Below are positions 1 to 9,797 of a stretch of DNA of 64,000 bases, piece by piece. The DNA lies in NCBI RefSeq assembly GCF_014636635.1, contig NZ_BMEO01000002.1:186001-250000 (forward strand). Reading direction: 5' to 3'. The DNA is from Marinicella pacifica (GTDB lineage Bacteria; Pseudomonadota; Gammaproteobacteria; Xanthomonadales; Marinicellaceae). The notes beneath the pieces are model-generated. The model did no database searches. It had not been told where the DNA came from and saw only the letters and a program-made list of their open reading frames with translations. Each line of letters starts with the position of its first letter. Positions within the stretch are counted from its first letter, which is position 1. The position numbers and the translations under genes were made by a program.

Positions 1-235
1 GTTAATCTATGCCGAAGCCAACGGACTCGGCACACCGGTGCTGGCGCACGACATCGGCGCTGCCAGAGAAGTTTTACACCCCGAAAACCCGCTGATTGAC
101 TGCCATAACAGCCAGCTTGTCATTAAAACTTTACAACAATGGCAAGAAAAATTGCCACCTGTAAAATACCGAGATATCTTTGCCAACCAGTCAATTTATC
201 GGCAATGGTCTGAATTACTTACCCTGAAAATCTAA
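1..235 (+). CDS. Glycosyltransferase, C-terminal end (gene starts before the window)
   Basis: The open frame enters at the window edge (first full codon at base 2) and runs to a TAA at 233-235, giving about 77 residues. It contains EANGLGTPVLAHDIGAAREV, which matches the C-terminal half of GT-B glycosyltransferases: a conserved Glu of the E-x7-E type motif, then GTPV and a short G-A-x-E-V loop that binds the nucleotide-sugar donor. The likely role is transfer of a sugar to a lipid or polysaccharide acceptor at the cytoplasmic membrane; the substrate cannot be told. Its last 21 bases overlap the convergent msrB gene. A second glycosyltransferase with the same motif type lies at 58.2 kb. Confidence 0.7.
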   Translation, partial: LIYAEANGLGTPVLAHDIGAAREVLHPENPLIDCHNSQLVIKTLQQWQEKLPPVKYRDIFANQSIYRQWSELLTLKI

Positions 236-601
236 AGACACCGAATTAATGCAATAACGCTGACCGGTTTCGGTGGGACCGTCATTAAACACATGGCCCA
301 GGTGCCCTTCACATTGGGCACAGACCACTTCGGTGCGGCGCATGCCGTGGGAATCATCGAACACTTCTTTAACTGTGTCACCCGCGATGGCGCGGTCAAA
401 GCTGGGCCAGCCGCAATGGGCATCGAATTTGCTGTCACTGGTAAATAAAGCCGCACCGCAGGATTTGCACGTGTAAGTACCGTCTTCAAAGTGGAGGTTA
501 TATTGTCCGCTGTGGGGGCGTTCGGTACCTTTGTTGACAATCACTTCATAACTGGTTTCATCCAATTTATTTTTTAATTTGTCTTTATGTTCTTTTCTCA
601 T
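215..601 (-). CDS. msrB: Peptide-methionine (R)-S-oxide reductase MsrB
   Basis: This 128-residue protein reduces the R-epimer of methionine sulfoxide in proteins, using thioredoxin as reductant. It has the two CxxC zinc pairs (C45/C48 and C94/C97), the GWPSF segment near residue 64-68 and the catalytic Cys in RYCINS (C117). The length is normal for a single-domain MsrB, and no export signal is seen, so it should act in the cytoplasm. It starts 5 nt after the stop of the htrA-type protease on the same strand, with GGAG just before the ATG, so the two are almost certainly one operon linking envelope protein quality control to oxidative repair. The 3' end overlaps the convergent glycosyltransferase. 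Confidence 0.95.
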   Translation of the reverse strand: MRKEHKDKLKNKLDETSYEVIVNKGTERPHSGQYNLHFEDGTYTCKSCGAALFTSDSKFDAHCGWPSFDRAIAGDTVKEVFDDSHGMRRTEVVCAQCEGHLGHVFNDGPTETGQRYCINSVSLDFQGK

Positions 602-606
602 GAGAT

Positions 607-1962
607 TTACTCCAAAGCCAGTAAATAATTGCGGCCGTTACGATATATGTTTAGCAGCGGTGATTTTTTTTGATTCTGCATTTTCACGGTCATTTGTTTT
701 AAAGTGCTGATGTCTTTTTTATTCACCGCCGTGATGAGGTCACCGGCACGCAGACCCAGTTCCCAGGCCGATGAACCGCGTACCACCTCATCCACCAGCA
801 CCCCCTGATAGCGTTGTCGGTATTTGGCCGGTAGGTTGCGTAAGGTGGTGCCTTTGAGTAAAGGATGCAATTCATGACCACCCAACTCATTGCGGTCATT
901 TTCGGTGATTTCTGTGGCGGTTTTGCGGGCTTTGTTATCCCGCAAATAATCGATGAGCACCGCCGAGTTCAGAGGCAGCAGGCCTTCAAAGTTTATAAAC
1001 TGTTGCTGGTTGTTGATTTTATCGCCATTGAGCTTGAGGATGATATCACCCGATTGCAACCCGGCCCGTTCCGCCGGTGAATCGGGATCCACAGCAGTGA
1101 CAATCACCCCGTGTTTTTGACCCACATCAAAGGCCCTGGCCAGCTGTTCGGTGATATCCTGAACACTCACGCCCAAAGAACCCCGCCGCACTTCACCGTA
1201 TTCAATCAACTGGTTCATCATGCGTTTGGCCAATGTGGATGGAATCGCAAAACCAATCCCCACATTACCACCGGAGGGTGAAAAGATGGCGGTGTTAATA
1301 CCCACCAAAGCACCATTTAAATTAATTAAGGCACCGCCTGAATTCCCGGGGTTAATTGAAGCATCGGTCTGAATAAAGTTCTGATAACCGAGGCCACTTA
1401 AACTGGTGCGCCCCAATGCACTGACAATACCGGAAGTGACCGTTTGACCCAGTCCGAAGGGATTGCCCACCGCCACCACAAAGTCACCGACTTTTAATTG
1501 GCGTGAATCGGCGAGGGTTAAAGCGGTTAAGTTATCGGCATCAATTTTAATCACTGCCACATCGGTACCGTCATCTGAGCCAATGAGTTCGGCACGGTAA
1601 GTACGGCCGTCATGCAAGGCCACCGAAATGTCGTCTGCGTCTTTGACCACATGGTGGTTGGTCAGAATATAGCCTTGTTTGGCATCCACTATCACCCCGG
1701 AACCCAGAGATTGTGACACTTGCTCCTGTGGCGCACTCGGCAAACCATAAAACCAGCGGTAAAATTCACTGCGGGAATTTCGCACATATTGCACCGATCG
1801 GGTGTTGATATTCACCACTGCCGGCGTCACACGTTCCAAAACAGGCGCCAGAGACGGTACCGGCTGATCGCCTACGGCCACGGGCAAAGCCGCTTGTGCG
1901 GTGATTGATATTGACAAAAAAACGACAAGTAGGCCGATAATATGGTGTTTTTGTTTATTCAT
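607..1962 (-). CDS. degQ: Periplasmic serine protease of the HtrA/DegQ family
   Basis: This 451-residue protein has a signal peptide (about residues 1-24, ending AQA), a trypsin-like protease domain with the full triad (H104 in TNHHVV, D134 in GTDVAV, S208 in GNSGG) and two PDZ domains (about 255-345 and 365-450). The family degrades or refolds misfolded envelope proteins as oligomeric cages. The loop between residues 55 and 85 is short, which fits DegQ/DegS/MucD types better than DegP with its long LA loop, but the choice of symbol is a judgement. It is the first gene of a pair with msrB. The 124-bp divergent gap to pyrF should hold its promoter. Confidence 0.9.
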   Translation of the reverse strand: MNKQKHHIIGLLVVFLSISITAQAALPVAVGDQPVPSLAPVLERVTPAVVNINTRSVQYVRNSRSEFYRWFYGLPSAPQEQVSQSLGSGVIVDAKQGYILTNHHVVKDADDISVALHDGRTYRAELIGSDDGTDVAVIKIDADNLTALTLADSRQLKVGDFVVAVGNPFGLGQTVTSGIVSALGRTSLSGLGYQNFIQTDASINPGNSGGALINLNGALVGINTAIFSPSGGNVGIGFAIPSTLAKRMMNQLIEYGEVRRGSLGVSVQDITEQLARAFDVGQKHGVIVTAVDPDSPAERAGLQSGDIILKLNGDKINNQQQFINFEGLLPLNSAVLIDYLRDNKARKTATEITENDRNELGGHELHPLLKGTTLRNLPAKYRQRYQGVLVDEVVRGSSAWELGLRAGDLITAVNKKDISTLKQMTVKMQNQKKSPLLNIYRNGRNYLLALE

Positions 1963-2086
1963 TTGATTTTAACGGACTTATGCAGTGTTTAAAAAGAGGT
2001 TTTTAAGCGCCGAAAGTTCCCCTACAATACGGCTTCACTTAAAATACTGTGTTTTGATGAACACCACCAATGCGGTTATTTGAATC

Positions 2087-2893
2087 ATGTTTATTGATAA
2101 ATTAGAACAAAGACAACGACAAGTCAACTCATTACTCTGTGTCGGCTTAGACCCGCAACCGACAAAAATAGAGGCTTTGGGTATTAATTTGTTGCCTTGG
2201 TTAAAAAATATCATTGATGCCACCGCTGATCATGTGTGTGCTTTTAAACCCCAAATCGCCCACTTTTCTGCGATGGCGGCCGAACAGCCATTAACCGATA
2301 TCATTCAATACATCCATCAAAATTATCCGGATATTCCGGTTATATTAGACAGCAAACGCGGCGATATCGGCAGTACGGCTGAACGCTATGCCGAAGAAGC
2401 TTTTGGGCGTTATCAGGCCGATGCTTTGACGGTTAATCCGTACCTCGGCGGTGACACCCTCTCTCCTTACACCCAATACAAAGACAAAGGTGTGGTGGTT
2501 TTGTGTAAAACCTCCAATCAACAATCCGGCCAACTGCAGGATTTGGTTTTACAATCTGGGCAACCACTTTTTTTACAGGTGGCACAATTGGCCGCCCAAT
2601 ACTGGAATAACAATCAGAATATTCTGCTGGTGGTGGGTGCCACTTACCCCGAACAACTGGCCGCAGTACGGCAACAGGTGGGTGACATGCCGTTATTGAT
2701 ACCGGGTATTGGTGCCCAGGGCGGTGATCTGGCCGCTACGCTCGAAGCCGGGTTACGCAGTGATGGGCTGGGCCTCATCATTTCAGCTTCACGCAGTGTG
2801 ATTTATGCAGGTGACGGAACCGATTATGCCAAACAGGCAGAAATGGCCGCTGAACAATTAAAAATGGACATCAATCATTTTCGTACTCATTAA
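2087..2893 (+). CDS. pyrF: Orotidine 5'-phosphate decarboxylase, type 2
   Basis: This enzyme makes UMP from OMP, the last step of de novo pyrimidine synthesis. The 268-residue protein has the catalytic D-x-K-x-x-D array in LDSKRGDIGST (D88, K90, D93) and a further Lys at FKPQ (K54). The form RGDIGSTAERYAEEAF and the length above 260 mark the longer 'type 2' family typical of mycobacteria, Myxococcus and some gammaproteobacteria, not the roughly 230-residue E. coli type. It stands alone, diverging from the protease gene; no clear Shine-Dalgarno precedes the ATG. No terminator was recognised in the 87 bp before the efflux operon. Confidence 0.93.
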   Translation: MFIDKLEQRQRQVNSLLCVGLDPQPTKIEALGINLLPWLKNIIDATADHVCAFKPQIAHFSAMAAEQPLTDIIQYIHQNYPDIPVILDSKRGDIGSTAERYAEEAFGRYQADALTVNPYLGGDTLSPYTQYKDKGVVVLCKTSNQQSGQLQDLVLQSGQPLFLQVAQLAAQYWNNNQNILLVVGATYPEQLAAVRQQVGDMPLLIPGIGAQGGDLAATLEAGLRSDGLGLIISASRSVIYAGDGTDYAKQAEMAAEQLKMDINHFRTH

Positions 2894-2980
2894 TGACTCA
2901 TGCCCTATTTATACTTTCACATGTCATGATTAAACTTACGCAGCTAAGTTGGGCCATTAACATCCTCACAGGATTTAACC

Positions 2981-4168
2981 ATGCAAAATAATCAATCATT
3001 TTGGAAAAAAATTACACCTTTTATCATCATCGTTCTGGTGGTGATCGGCCTGATGTTTGTCATGCGCTTATTACGTGATGAACCGCAAACACAAGCTCGC
3101 CAGGAAACCGGATTCCTGGTGGAAACGGTTCAGCTTGAACCGCAATCACTGACCATTGAAGTAAGCACCCAGGGTGTGCTGATACCAAAACGCAGCATCA
3201 GTCTGGTGGCCGAAGTCAGTGGTCGGGTGGTGTCGGTGGATGACAGTTTTGTGGTCGGCGGACAGTTTAAGCAAGGCGATGTTCTGCTGCAAATTGAAAC
3301 CGATGATTATCAAGTGGCTGTGGCCCGCGCCGAAGCCAATCTGGCCAGTGCGCGCGCCAGCTTAGACTTAGAACAAGCCAAAGCCGAACAGGCTGAAAAA
3401 GACTGGCAATCTTTTGGCAAAAAATCCAAACCCAGTGACTTACTGTTAAACATTCCCCAACTCAAAGGGGCACAGGCAGCTGTGGATGCGGCCAAAGCCG
3501 ATTTGCAAAAAGCCCGACGAGACCTGAGTAAAACCACCATCCGTGCCCCATTTGCAGGTGCAGTGCTGGCAAAACAAGTGGACATCGGCCAGTTTGTCAA
3601 TGTCTCGGGACAATTGGGCCGCCTGGCCGGCAGTGAAGTCGCAGAAATCCGGTTACCCTTAACAGACCGGCAGCTGGAACAATTAAAATTAACACATTCT
3701 GACCGCTTGCCCTTACCGGTCAATTTAAGTCTGGTTGACGGACCAAAGGTAGGCGAGGCACAATTGGTGCGTCTGGAACCGGAAAAAGACCCGCAAACAC
3801 TGATGACATACGGTGTGGTCGAAGTAAGAGAACCCTTTGATCTCGGATTGCGTTTTAACACCTTCGTTCAGGCTGACATCATTGGGCCTACCTACGACAA
3901 TGTGTTTGCAGTACCCGCAGAATGGCTGCTTCCAAAACAAAGACTGCCTCTTTATCGCAATGATCGCTTACATATTCAATCGGTCACAGTCATCGAACAA
4001 AGCGATGAACTGGATTATATCAGTGAGGGATTAAGTACCGAAGACCAGATCATCACCACACCCATTCAATTCCCTGAACAAGGCATGGTTTTGCGCCGCC
4101 AATCAATATCCGCTGATTCACCGTCAGCAACATCTGAAAATAACAGCCAGGCAGATGAGTCCCCATGA
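2981..4168 (+). CDS. RND efflux pump periplasmic adaptor (membrane fusion protein)
   Basis: This 395-residue protein has one N-terminal membrane anchor (about residues 13-32), a barrel-sandwich segment (about 65-105, GRVVSVDDSFVVGGQ), an alpha-helical hairpin rich in Ala/Glu/Lys (about 110-180) and a second lipoyl half (TTIRAPFAGAVLAKQVDIGQ), then beta-barrel and membrane-proximal domains. Such proteins couple an inner-membrane RND pump to an outer-membrane channel. An AGGA motif lies close before the ATG. Its stop overlaps the start of the pump gene in an ATGA, so the two are translationally coupled. No outer-membrane factor is encoded beside them, so a TolC-like partner must come from elsewhere. 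Confidence 0.92.
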   Translation: MQNNQSFWKKITPFIIIVLVVIGLMFVMRLLRDEPQTQARQETGFLVETVQLEPQSLTIEVSTQGVLIPKRSISLVAEVSGRVVSVDDSFVVGGQFKQGDVLLQIETDDYQVAVARAEANLASARASLDLEQAKAEQAEKDWQSFGKKSKPSDLLLNIPQLKGAQAAVDAAKADLQKARRDLSKTTIRAPFAGAVLAKQVDIGQFVNVSGQLGRLAGSEVAEIRLPLTDRQLEQLKLTHSDRLPLPVNLSLVDGPKVGEAQLVRLEPEKDPQTLMTYGVVEVREPFDLGLRFNTFVQADIIGPTYDNVFAVPAEWLLPKQRLPLYRNDRLHIQSVTVIEQSDELDYISEGLSTEDQIITTPIQFPEQGMVLRRQSISADSPSATSENNSQADESP

Positions 4169-7100
4169 GTAAACAATGGAACCGCGGCATCATCCACTGG
4201 TTTGCATCCAATCCGGTGGCCGCCAATTTGTTGATGGTGTGTATTCTGGTGATGGGTCTGGCGATTGCCATCAATTTAAAAAAGGAGATGTTTCCCACCA
4301 CCGTGATTAACCAGGTCTCCGTTACCATGGCTTATCCCGGAGCCGCACCGGATGAAGTGGAAAAAGGCTTGTGTATTAAATTAGAAGATGCCATTTCCGG
4401 TTTAGAGGGCATCGATAAAATCACCTGTAACGCCAATGAAAGCGTGGCACGCACCAACGTTGAAATTGATTCAGCTTACGATGTGAAAGCGGTGATGGCT
4501 GAAATTAAAAACCGTGTGGACGGGGTCAACTCATTCCCCGAACAGGCTGAAAAACCCATCATCAGTGAAATTATCCCGCAGCAGCCGGTGATGTTTGTTT
4601 CCATCCATGGCCTGGTGCCCGAACGACGGCTTTTGGAAATCAGTCAGCATATTCGTGATGAAATCGTGGATTTACCCGATGTGTCTCTGGCCGAACTGAT
4701 TGGTTACCGGCCCTATGAAATTTCAATTGAAGTCAAAGAACTCACCTTAAGACAATACCAAATAACCTTTGATGAAATCGCCAATGCTTTAAAACGGGCT
4801 TCACTGGATGTCCCCGGCGGCGCCATCAAGACCGAACGTGGTGATGTGCTGCTCAGAACCGTGGGACAATCTTACACCGGTCGTGAATATGCCGATACCG
4901 TCATACGCACCAACCCCGACGGCAGCCGCTTGTACCTCGGTGATATCGCCACCATTAAAGACGCTTTTGTTGAAGACCGCGTGCTCGGTACTTTTGACGG
5001 CCAACCGGCCATCAGCATCCAGGTCACATCGGTGGAATCTGAATCGGTGCTGGATATTTCTGATCAGGTGCACCGGTTTGTTGATAAAGTGCGTCCGCAG
5101 TTGCCGGCCAATGTGTCCATAGATGCCTGGTTAGACACCTCATTTTATGTCCGCGGCCGTCTTGATATGATGCAGCGTAACATGATTCAGGGTGCGGCTT
5201 TGGTGCTGATTATTTTGACCTTGTTTATGCGATTACGGGTCGCCTTCTGGGTGATGCTGGGCTTACCGGTGGCTTTCCTGGGTGCTTTTTTGCTCATGCC
5301 TTACCTCGGCATCACCATGAATATGCTCAGTATGTTTGGTTTGATACTGGTGCTGGGTATCGTGGTGGATGATGCCATTGTGATTGGTGAAAGCGCCTAT
5401 GCCGAAATTCAGGATAAGGGACATTCACTTAAAAATGTGGTGATAGGTGCGCAGCGGGTGGCGGTGCCGGCCACTTTCGGGGTATTAACCACGGTCGCGG
5501 CCTTTGCGCCGATGTTGTTTGTGGGGACTTTATTCGGCTCCTTTTTTGAAGCCGTTGGCTGGGTGGTGATTTTGTGCCTGTTGTTTTCACTGGTGGAATC
5601 CAAGCTGATTTTACCGGCCCATTTAGCCCATATGAATGCTAAACAAAATAAACCCAACCCGGGACCACTGCTTAAAATTCAGCGAAAAATAGATGCCGGC
5701 TTACAGCATTTTATCAGCCGACGCTACCAACCTGTGATTGAAAAAGCCGTGTCTCGACCGGGTCTGACTCTCACCGTCTTTGCAGCTATTTTTATTCTCA
5801 GTATCAGTTTAATCAATAACGGTCTGGTGCGGTTTGTGATGCTGCCGGATTTTGCCTCGGATATTGTGCAGGCCGAATTTGCCATGGCCCAGGGCACGCC
5901 CCAATCAAGAAGTCAGGAAGTACTGGCACATGTTCAACAGTCTTTAATTGAACTGGACCGTGAGATCAGTGAAGAAAACGGGCTACAACAAGGCGCGGTT
6001 TTTAAACACCGTTTGGCTTTTTTAAGTTCTCAGACTTCCGGACGGGTGATTGTCGAATTACTCAAAGATGAAGAAGCCTTTATCGACAGTAAAACCGTGA
6101 TGCGCCGCTGGCAGGAAAACATCGGTGAAATCGTCGGTGCCACCTATGTCGGCACCGTAGCACTGGCCGGTCCCGGTCAGGGGCCTGACATCAGTTTAAA
6201 ACTGATTGGCCCGGATGTGGATAATTTACGCCTGGCCGCTGAACAAGTCGCCGAAAAACTAAAAACCTTCGAAGGGGTTTATGATGTGCGCAACTCTTTG
6301 GAAGCCGGTAAAGATGAAATTCAACTCAAAATCAAACCCCTCGGTCGTAATTTAGGCCTCACCCAATATGACATCGGTCATCAGGTACGACAGGCTTTTT
6401 ACGGTGATGAAGTGCAGCGCATACAGCGCGGCAACGATGAAATCAGGGTAATGTTGCGTTACGATCGTGCTGCCCGTGAATCCATGCAATCCCTGCAGGA
6501 ATTGCGCATCCGCACGCCACAGGGCGATCAGGTGCCCTTGAATACCGTGGCTGACATACAAATCGGCAAAGCCCCGAACAGCATTGAACGGGTTAACCGC
6601 AAACGCGCTGCGCGGATTACCGCCCAGGTGGACAAAGCCGTGGCCAATCCGCAAGCCATTACCGCACAAATTTTGCCGGCAAACCCTAACCAACCCATAC
6701 TTGCTGAGTATCCTGCCATAAAATCTGATCTCGATGGCATGAGCAAAGAAATGAAAGAGCTCGGCATTAATTTCATCTGGGGCATCAGTATGGCTTTATT
6801 GTTGATTTACGTGCTCATGGCAGTACCGTTAAAATCTTACGGCCAACCCCTGATTATCATGTCGGCCATTCCCTTCGGCGTCACCGGTGCCATTATCGGC
6901 CATTGGATCATGGGCCTGACCTTTTCTATGATGTCCTTATTCGGCATCATTGCCTTATTCGGGGTGGTGGTGAATGACTCACTGGTGATGGTGGACTATA
7001 TCAACAACCACCGTCAGGACGGCAAAGGGCTGGTTCATGCGGTGATGCATTCTGGCAAACGCCGCTTTCGCGCCATAATGCTGACTTCACTGACCACTTT

Positions 7101-7296
7101 CTTTGGCTTATTGCCGATTATGTTTGAGCAATCTTTGCAAGCCAAAGTGATTGTTCCGATGGCGGTTTCCCTGGCTTTTGGGATTATGTTTGCCACTGTC
7201 ATTACCCTGATATTGATACCGTCTTTGTATGTGGCTTTAGAGCGATTAAAGTTAAGATTCTCTAAGACAAAAGAACCCGCAGCAAATCAAAACTAA
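4165..7296 (+). CDS. RND efflux pump inner-membrane permease (AcrB/MMPL type)
   Basis: This 1043-residue protein has the full RND plan: one N-terminal helix (about 17-34), a large periplasmic loop, a block of helices (about 340-470) with the proton-relay acids in GIVVDDAIVIGE near residue 400, a second periplasmic loop and a second helix block (about 860-1025) with GVVVNDSLVMVDY. It exports substrates such as drugs, detergents or lipids using the proton gradient. The sequence groups with the broad 'efflux RND transporter permease' family rather than with AcrB proper, so the substrate is unknown. The last 4 bases overlap the convergent rmuC gene. Confidence 0.93.
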   Translation: MSKQWNRGIIHWFASNPVAANLLMVCILVMGLAIAINLKKEMFPTTVINQVSVTMAYPGAAPDEVEKGLCIKLEDAISGLEGIDKITCNANESVARTNVEIDSAYDVKAVMAEIKNRVDGVNSFPEQAEKPIISEIIPQQPVMFVSIHGLVPERRLLEISQHIRDEIVDLPDVSLAELIGYRPYEISIEVKELTLRQYQITFDEIANALKRASLDVPGGAIKTERGDVLLRTVGQSYTGREYADTVIRTNPDGSRLYLGDIATIKDAFVEDRVLGTFDGQPAISIQVTSVESESVLDISDQVHRFVDKVRPQLPANVSIDAWLDTSFYVRGRLDMMQRNMIQGAALVLIILTLFMRLRVAFWVMLGLPVAFLGAFLLMPYLGITMNMLSMFGLILVLGIVVDDAIVIGESAYAEIQDKGHSLKNVVIGAQRVAVPATFGVLTTVAAFAPMLFVGTLFGSFFEAVGWVVILCLLFSLVESKLILPAHLAHMNAKQNKPNPGPLLKIQRKIDAGLQHFISRRYQPVIEKAVSRPGLTLTVFAAIFILSISLINNGLVRFVMLPDFASDIVQAEFAMAQGTPQSRSQEVLAHVQQSLIELDREISEENGLQQGAVFKHRLAFLSSQTSGRVIVELLKDEEAFIDSKTVMRRWQENIGEIVGATYVGTVALAGPGQGPDISLKLIGPDVDNLRLAAEQVAEKLKTFEGVYDVRNSLEAGKDEIQLKIKPLGRNLGLTQYDIGHQVRQAFYGDEVQRIQRGNDEIRVMLRYDRAARESMQSLQELRIRTPQGDQVPLNTVADIQIGKAPNSIERVNRKRAARITAQVDKAVANPQAITAQILPANPNQPILAEYPAIKSDLDGMSKEMKELGINFIWGISMALLLIYVLMAVPLKSYGQPLIIMSAIPFGVTGAIIGHWIMGLTFSMMSLFGIIALFGVVVNDSLVMVDYINNHRQDGKGLVHAVMHSGKRRFRAIMLTSLTTFFGLLPIMFEQSLQAKVIVPMAVSLAFGIMFATVITLILIPSLYVALERLKLRFSKTKEPAANQN

Positions 7297-8666
7297 TCAT
7301 CCAGTTTGGGTAATTGTTTACTGTGTTTGGCACCCAGTTCGCTGAGTTGCTCGGCTTGTCGTATCAGGTTACCGCGGCCTGTGGCCAGTTTGTTGTTGGC
7401 GCCGTCCCAGGCTTGTTGCGCCTGATTTAAGCGGTCTTTGATTTCATTAAAATCATCCAAAAAGCCGCTGAATTTATCAATCAGTAATCCGGCGCGACTG
7501 GCAATTTCCTGGGCATTTTTATTTTGTTTGTCTATCTGCCACAAACGCATCACGGTACGCAGTGTCACCAGTAAGCCGGATGCCGCCAGCGGAATGACGT
7601 GTTGGTTATAGGCATATTCCAGCAGGTCAGGCTGGTGTTGTAAGGCGGTCATTAAAGCCCCTTCCACCGGTACGAACATCACCACAAACCCAAGGGTATT
7701 GAGTTCTTCTATGGCGGCATAGTTTTTTTCGGACAAAGCATTCATGTGATTTTTAAGGCTGCTGATATGCAGTTGCAGCTGATTTGACTGGTCTTGTTCG
7801 TCGGTGCTGTTAATCATGCGCTCATAGGCTGTCAGCGAGACTTTGGCGTCAATAATCAGTTGTTTTTCATCAGGCAGGTGAATCAATACATCCGGACGAT
7901 AACGTTTGCCGTTTTGGGTGAAACTTTGTTCGGTTTCAAATTCGCGGCCAAGGGTTAAACCGGCGGTTTCCAGCAAGCGCTTGAGCACCAGTTCGCCCCA
8001 GTTGCCCTGGGCTTTGCTTTGCGCGGTCAGGGCTTTGGTTAAATTTTCTGCCTGTTCGGACAGGACTTTATTGAGTTGCAGTATTTGTTTGATTTCAGAG
8101 CGTAACGTCGCCTGTTGTTCGGTTTGGCGGTTCGTGGTCAGGTTAATCAGTTGCTGAAACTCGGTTAATTGCTGTTTCAGCGGTTGTACCAGATGCGACA
8201 AAGACTCTTTGTTCAGCTGGGTGAATTTTTGCCCTTTTTCATCCAGAATTTTTTGCCCGATGTGACTGAATTGATTGGCCAGTTGCTGTGAGGATGTTTT
8301 GATGAATTCAGCCTGTTCCCTGACCTTGTTTTGCTGCTCTTCGAGACGGGCCCGGTGCGTGCTCAGTTGATTTTTCAGCTGATAATACTGTTGCTCAAAC
8401 TGTTCTCCGCTGGACGCCGCTTTTTGTAACTGCTTGATGCGTTCACCCAGTTCGGCATGCTGTCGATTTAACTGCAATTGGCTATCGCTTAATTGTTTGT
8501 TGTCTTGCTGAGCAGAGATTAATTGCTGTTTTAGAAAGTCCTTATCCTGACGTTCTTTTCGCACAAATAAATAGGCTAGCAGCACACCCAGTATAATCCC
8601 TGTGGTGGCAGCCGAGAGCAGGCTCAATAAGGGTGATTCAAGGGTGAAATTTAACAGGCTTTGCAT
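7293..8666 (-). CDS. rmuC: DNA recombination protein RmuC
   Basis: This 457-residue protein has one N-terminal membrane helix (about 10-34), a long Gln/Glu/Lys-rich coiled coil (about 35-220) and the RmuC domain (about 225-430) with RYRPDVLIHLPDEKQLIIDAK, a nuclease-like fold. In E. coli RmuC limits inversions at short inverted repeats; the mechanism is not settled. The length and domain order are normal for the family. It is monocistronic: the RND pump converges on it and the SRPBCC gene diverges 46 bp away. Confidence 0.92.
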   Translation of the reverse strand: MQSLLNFTLESPLLSLLSAATTGIILGVLLAYLFVRKERQDKDFLKQQLISAQQDNKQLSDSQLQLNRQHAELGERIKQLQKAASSGEQFEQQYYQLKNQLSTHRARLEEQQNKVREQAEFIKTSSQQLANQFSHIGQKILDEKGQKFTQLNKESLSHLVQPLKQQLTEFQQLINLTTNRQTEQQATLRSEIKQILQLNKVLSEQAENLTKALTAQSKAQGNWGELVLKRLLETAGLTLGREFETEQSFTQNGKRYRPDVLIHLPDEKQLIIDAKVSLTAYERMINSTDEQDQSNQLQLHISSLKNHMNALSEKNYAAIEELNTLGFVVMFVPVEGALMTALQHQPDLLEYAYNQHVIPLAASGLLVTLRTVMRLWQIDKQNKNAQEIASRAGLLIDKFSGFLDDFNEIKDRLNQAQQAWDGANNKLATGRGNLIRQAEQLSELGAKHSKQLPKLDD

Positions 8667-8712
8667 TCGGCTTATGCTATCATTAGCGTGATCAAAAACA
8701 AAGGATATTCAC

Positions 8713-9756
8713 ATGCGGGTTTTTAAATATTTATTTTTTGCTTTGCTGTTTCTGATAATCGGTTTTTACCTTTATGGCTTATTTGTGCTTAAGGATGAGG
8801 TCACGGTAAGCCGCGATATTGTTATTGACCGGCCGGCTAAAGTGGTCTTTAAAACCGTGAATTCCATGCACAATTTCAACCAGTGGTCGCCATGGCCCAA
8901 AATGGATCCCGATGCCGAATTTATTTTTTCAGGGCCAAAATTCGGGGTCGGCTCGCAAATGAGCTGGTCCGGTAACCAGTCGATAGGCAGTGGCGTGCAA
9001 ACCATCGTGGAAACCGTTGAAAATCAACAGGTTAAAACCAAAACTGTATTCAAATCCAAAGACAACGCAGTGTCTTACACCACCTATCAACTGACACCGG
9101 TTAGCGAGGACAAAACCCGGGTTGAGTGGATATATGAAACCGATTTTGACGGTGATATCATTGGTCGTTATGTGGGCAGCATGTTGGACGGTATGCTGGG
9201 ACCGCAATATGAACAGGGTCTGCAAAAACTGAAAGAAGTGATTGAATCTCAACCCGTGTATGATTTTTCGGCCGTCAGCGAAGCATCCTTAGACAGTCAG
9301 AATATTCTATTTATTCCCATAGAAGCCACCAAACAATCAGAGATCAATGCGCTGATGGGTCCGGCTTATGGTCAGATTATGGGCTTTATGCAGCGCAATC
9401 AATTAGCCATGGCCACACCGCCCCTGGCCGTTTATCGTCAGGTCGGCGGTGATGTTTCAGGTGGTTTTGGCAGCTGGCACATAGATGTCGGCGTGGGTGT
9501 GGCTGTGGAAACCTTATCAGGTATCACCGGTGAAATTCAGCTGGGCCAATTACCCGCCGGCTCCGTGATTAAATACGTCCAGACAGGGCCTTATTCCCAA
9601 GCCGAAAAATCCTATGAAATCATAGACGCTTATATGGAAGAACAAGGTTTAGTTGCCAACGGCGATCCCTGGGAAGTGTATATCAATGATCCGGGTGAAG
9701 TGGCCGAAGCCGATTTAATCACCCACATCTATCAACCGGTTCAGCAAACAAGGTAA
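8713..9756 (+). CDS. SRPBCC (polyketide cyclase-like) plus GyrI-like effector-binding protein
   Basis: This 347-residue protein starts with a membrane helix or uncleaved signal (about 5-26), followed by an SRPBCC fold (about 35-180; RDIVIDRPAKVVFKTV, then FNQWSPW, typical of START-like lipid/hydrophobic-ligand binders) and a C-terminal GyrI/AraC-effector-like domain (about 190-345). This combination is common in uncharacterised bacterial proteins and suggests binding of a small amphipathic ligand at the periplasmic face. AAGGA at 8700-8704 is a good ribosome site. The function is unknown; only the domain assignment is claimed. Confidence 0.8.
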   Translation: MRVFKYLFFALLFLIIGFYLYGLFVLKDEVTVSRDIVIDRPAKVVFKTVNSMHNFNQWSPWPKMDPDAEFIFSGPKFGVGSQMSWSGNQSIGSGVQTIVETVENQQVKTKTVFKSKDNAVSYTTYQLTPVSEDKTRVEWIYETDFDGDIIGRYVGSMLDGMLGPQYEQGLQKLKEVIESQPVYDFSAVSEASLDSQNILFIPIEATKQSEINALMGPAYGQIMGFMQRNQLAMATPPLAVYRQVGGDVSGGFGSWHIDVGVGVAVETLSGITGEIQLGQLPAGSVIKYVQTGPYSQAEKSYEIIDAYMEEQGLVANGDPWEVYINDPGEVAEADLITHIYQPVQQTR

Positions 9757-9777
9757 ACGCATCAGGTCGTTATTTTT

Positions 9778-9795
9778 CAACCCGCCAACGGGTTG
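9778..9795. terminator. Short GC-rich hairpin between convergent genes
   Basis: CAACCCG and CGGGTTG form a perfect 7-bp stem with a CCAA loop in the 41-bp gap between the SRPBCC gene and gpsA. Neither strand has a clear T-run after the stem, so it is at best a weak terminator or a 3'-end stabilising hairpin for both transcripts. Confidence 0.35.
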
Positions 9796-9797
9796 CA

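Noticed and set aside
2933-2951. AACTTA/TAAGTT small hairpin before the RND operon
   Set aside because: Short AT-rich stem, no T-run and no clear role.
7293-7296. Possible frameshift at the pump/rmuC junction
   Set aside because: The 4-bp convergent overlap of two full-length genes explains the arrangement.
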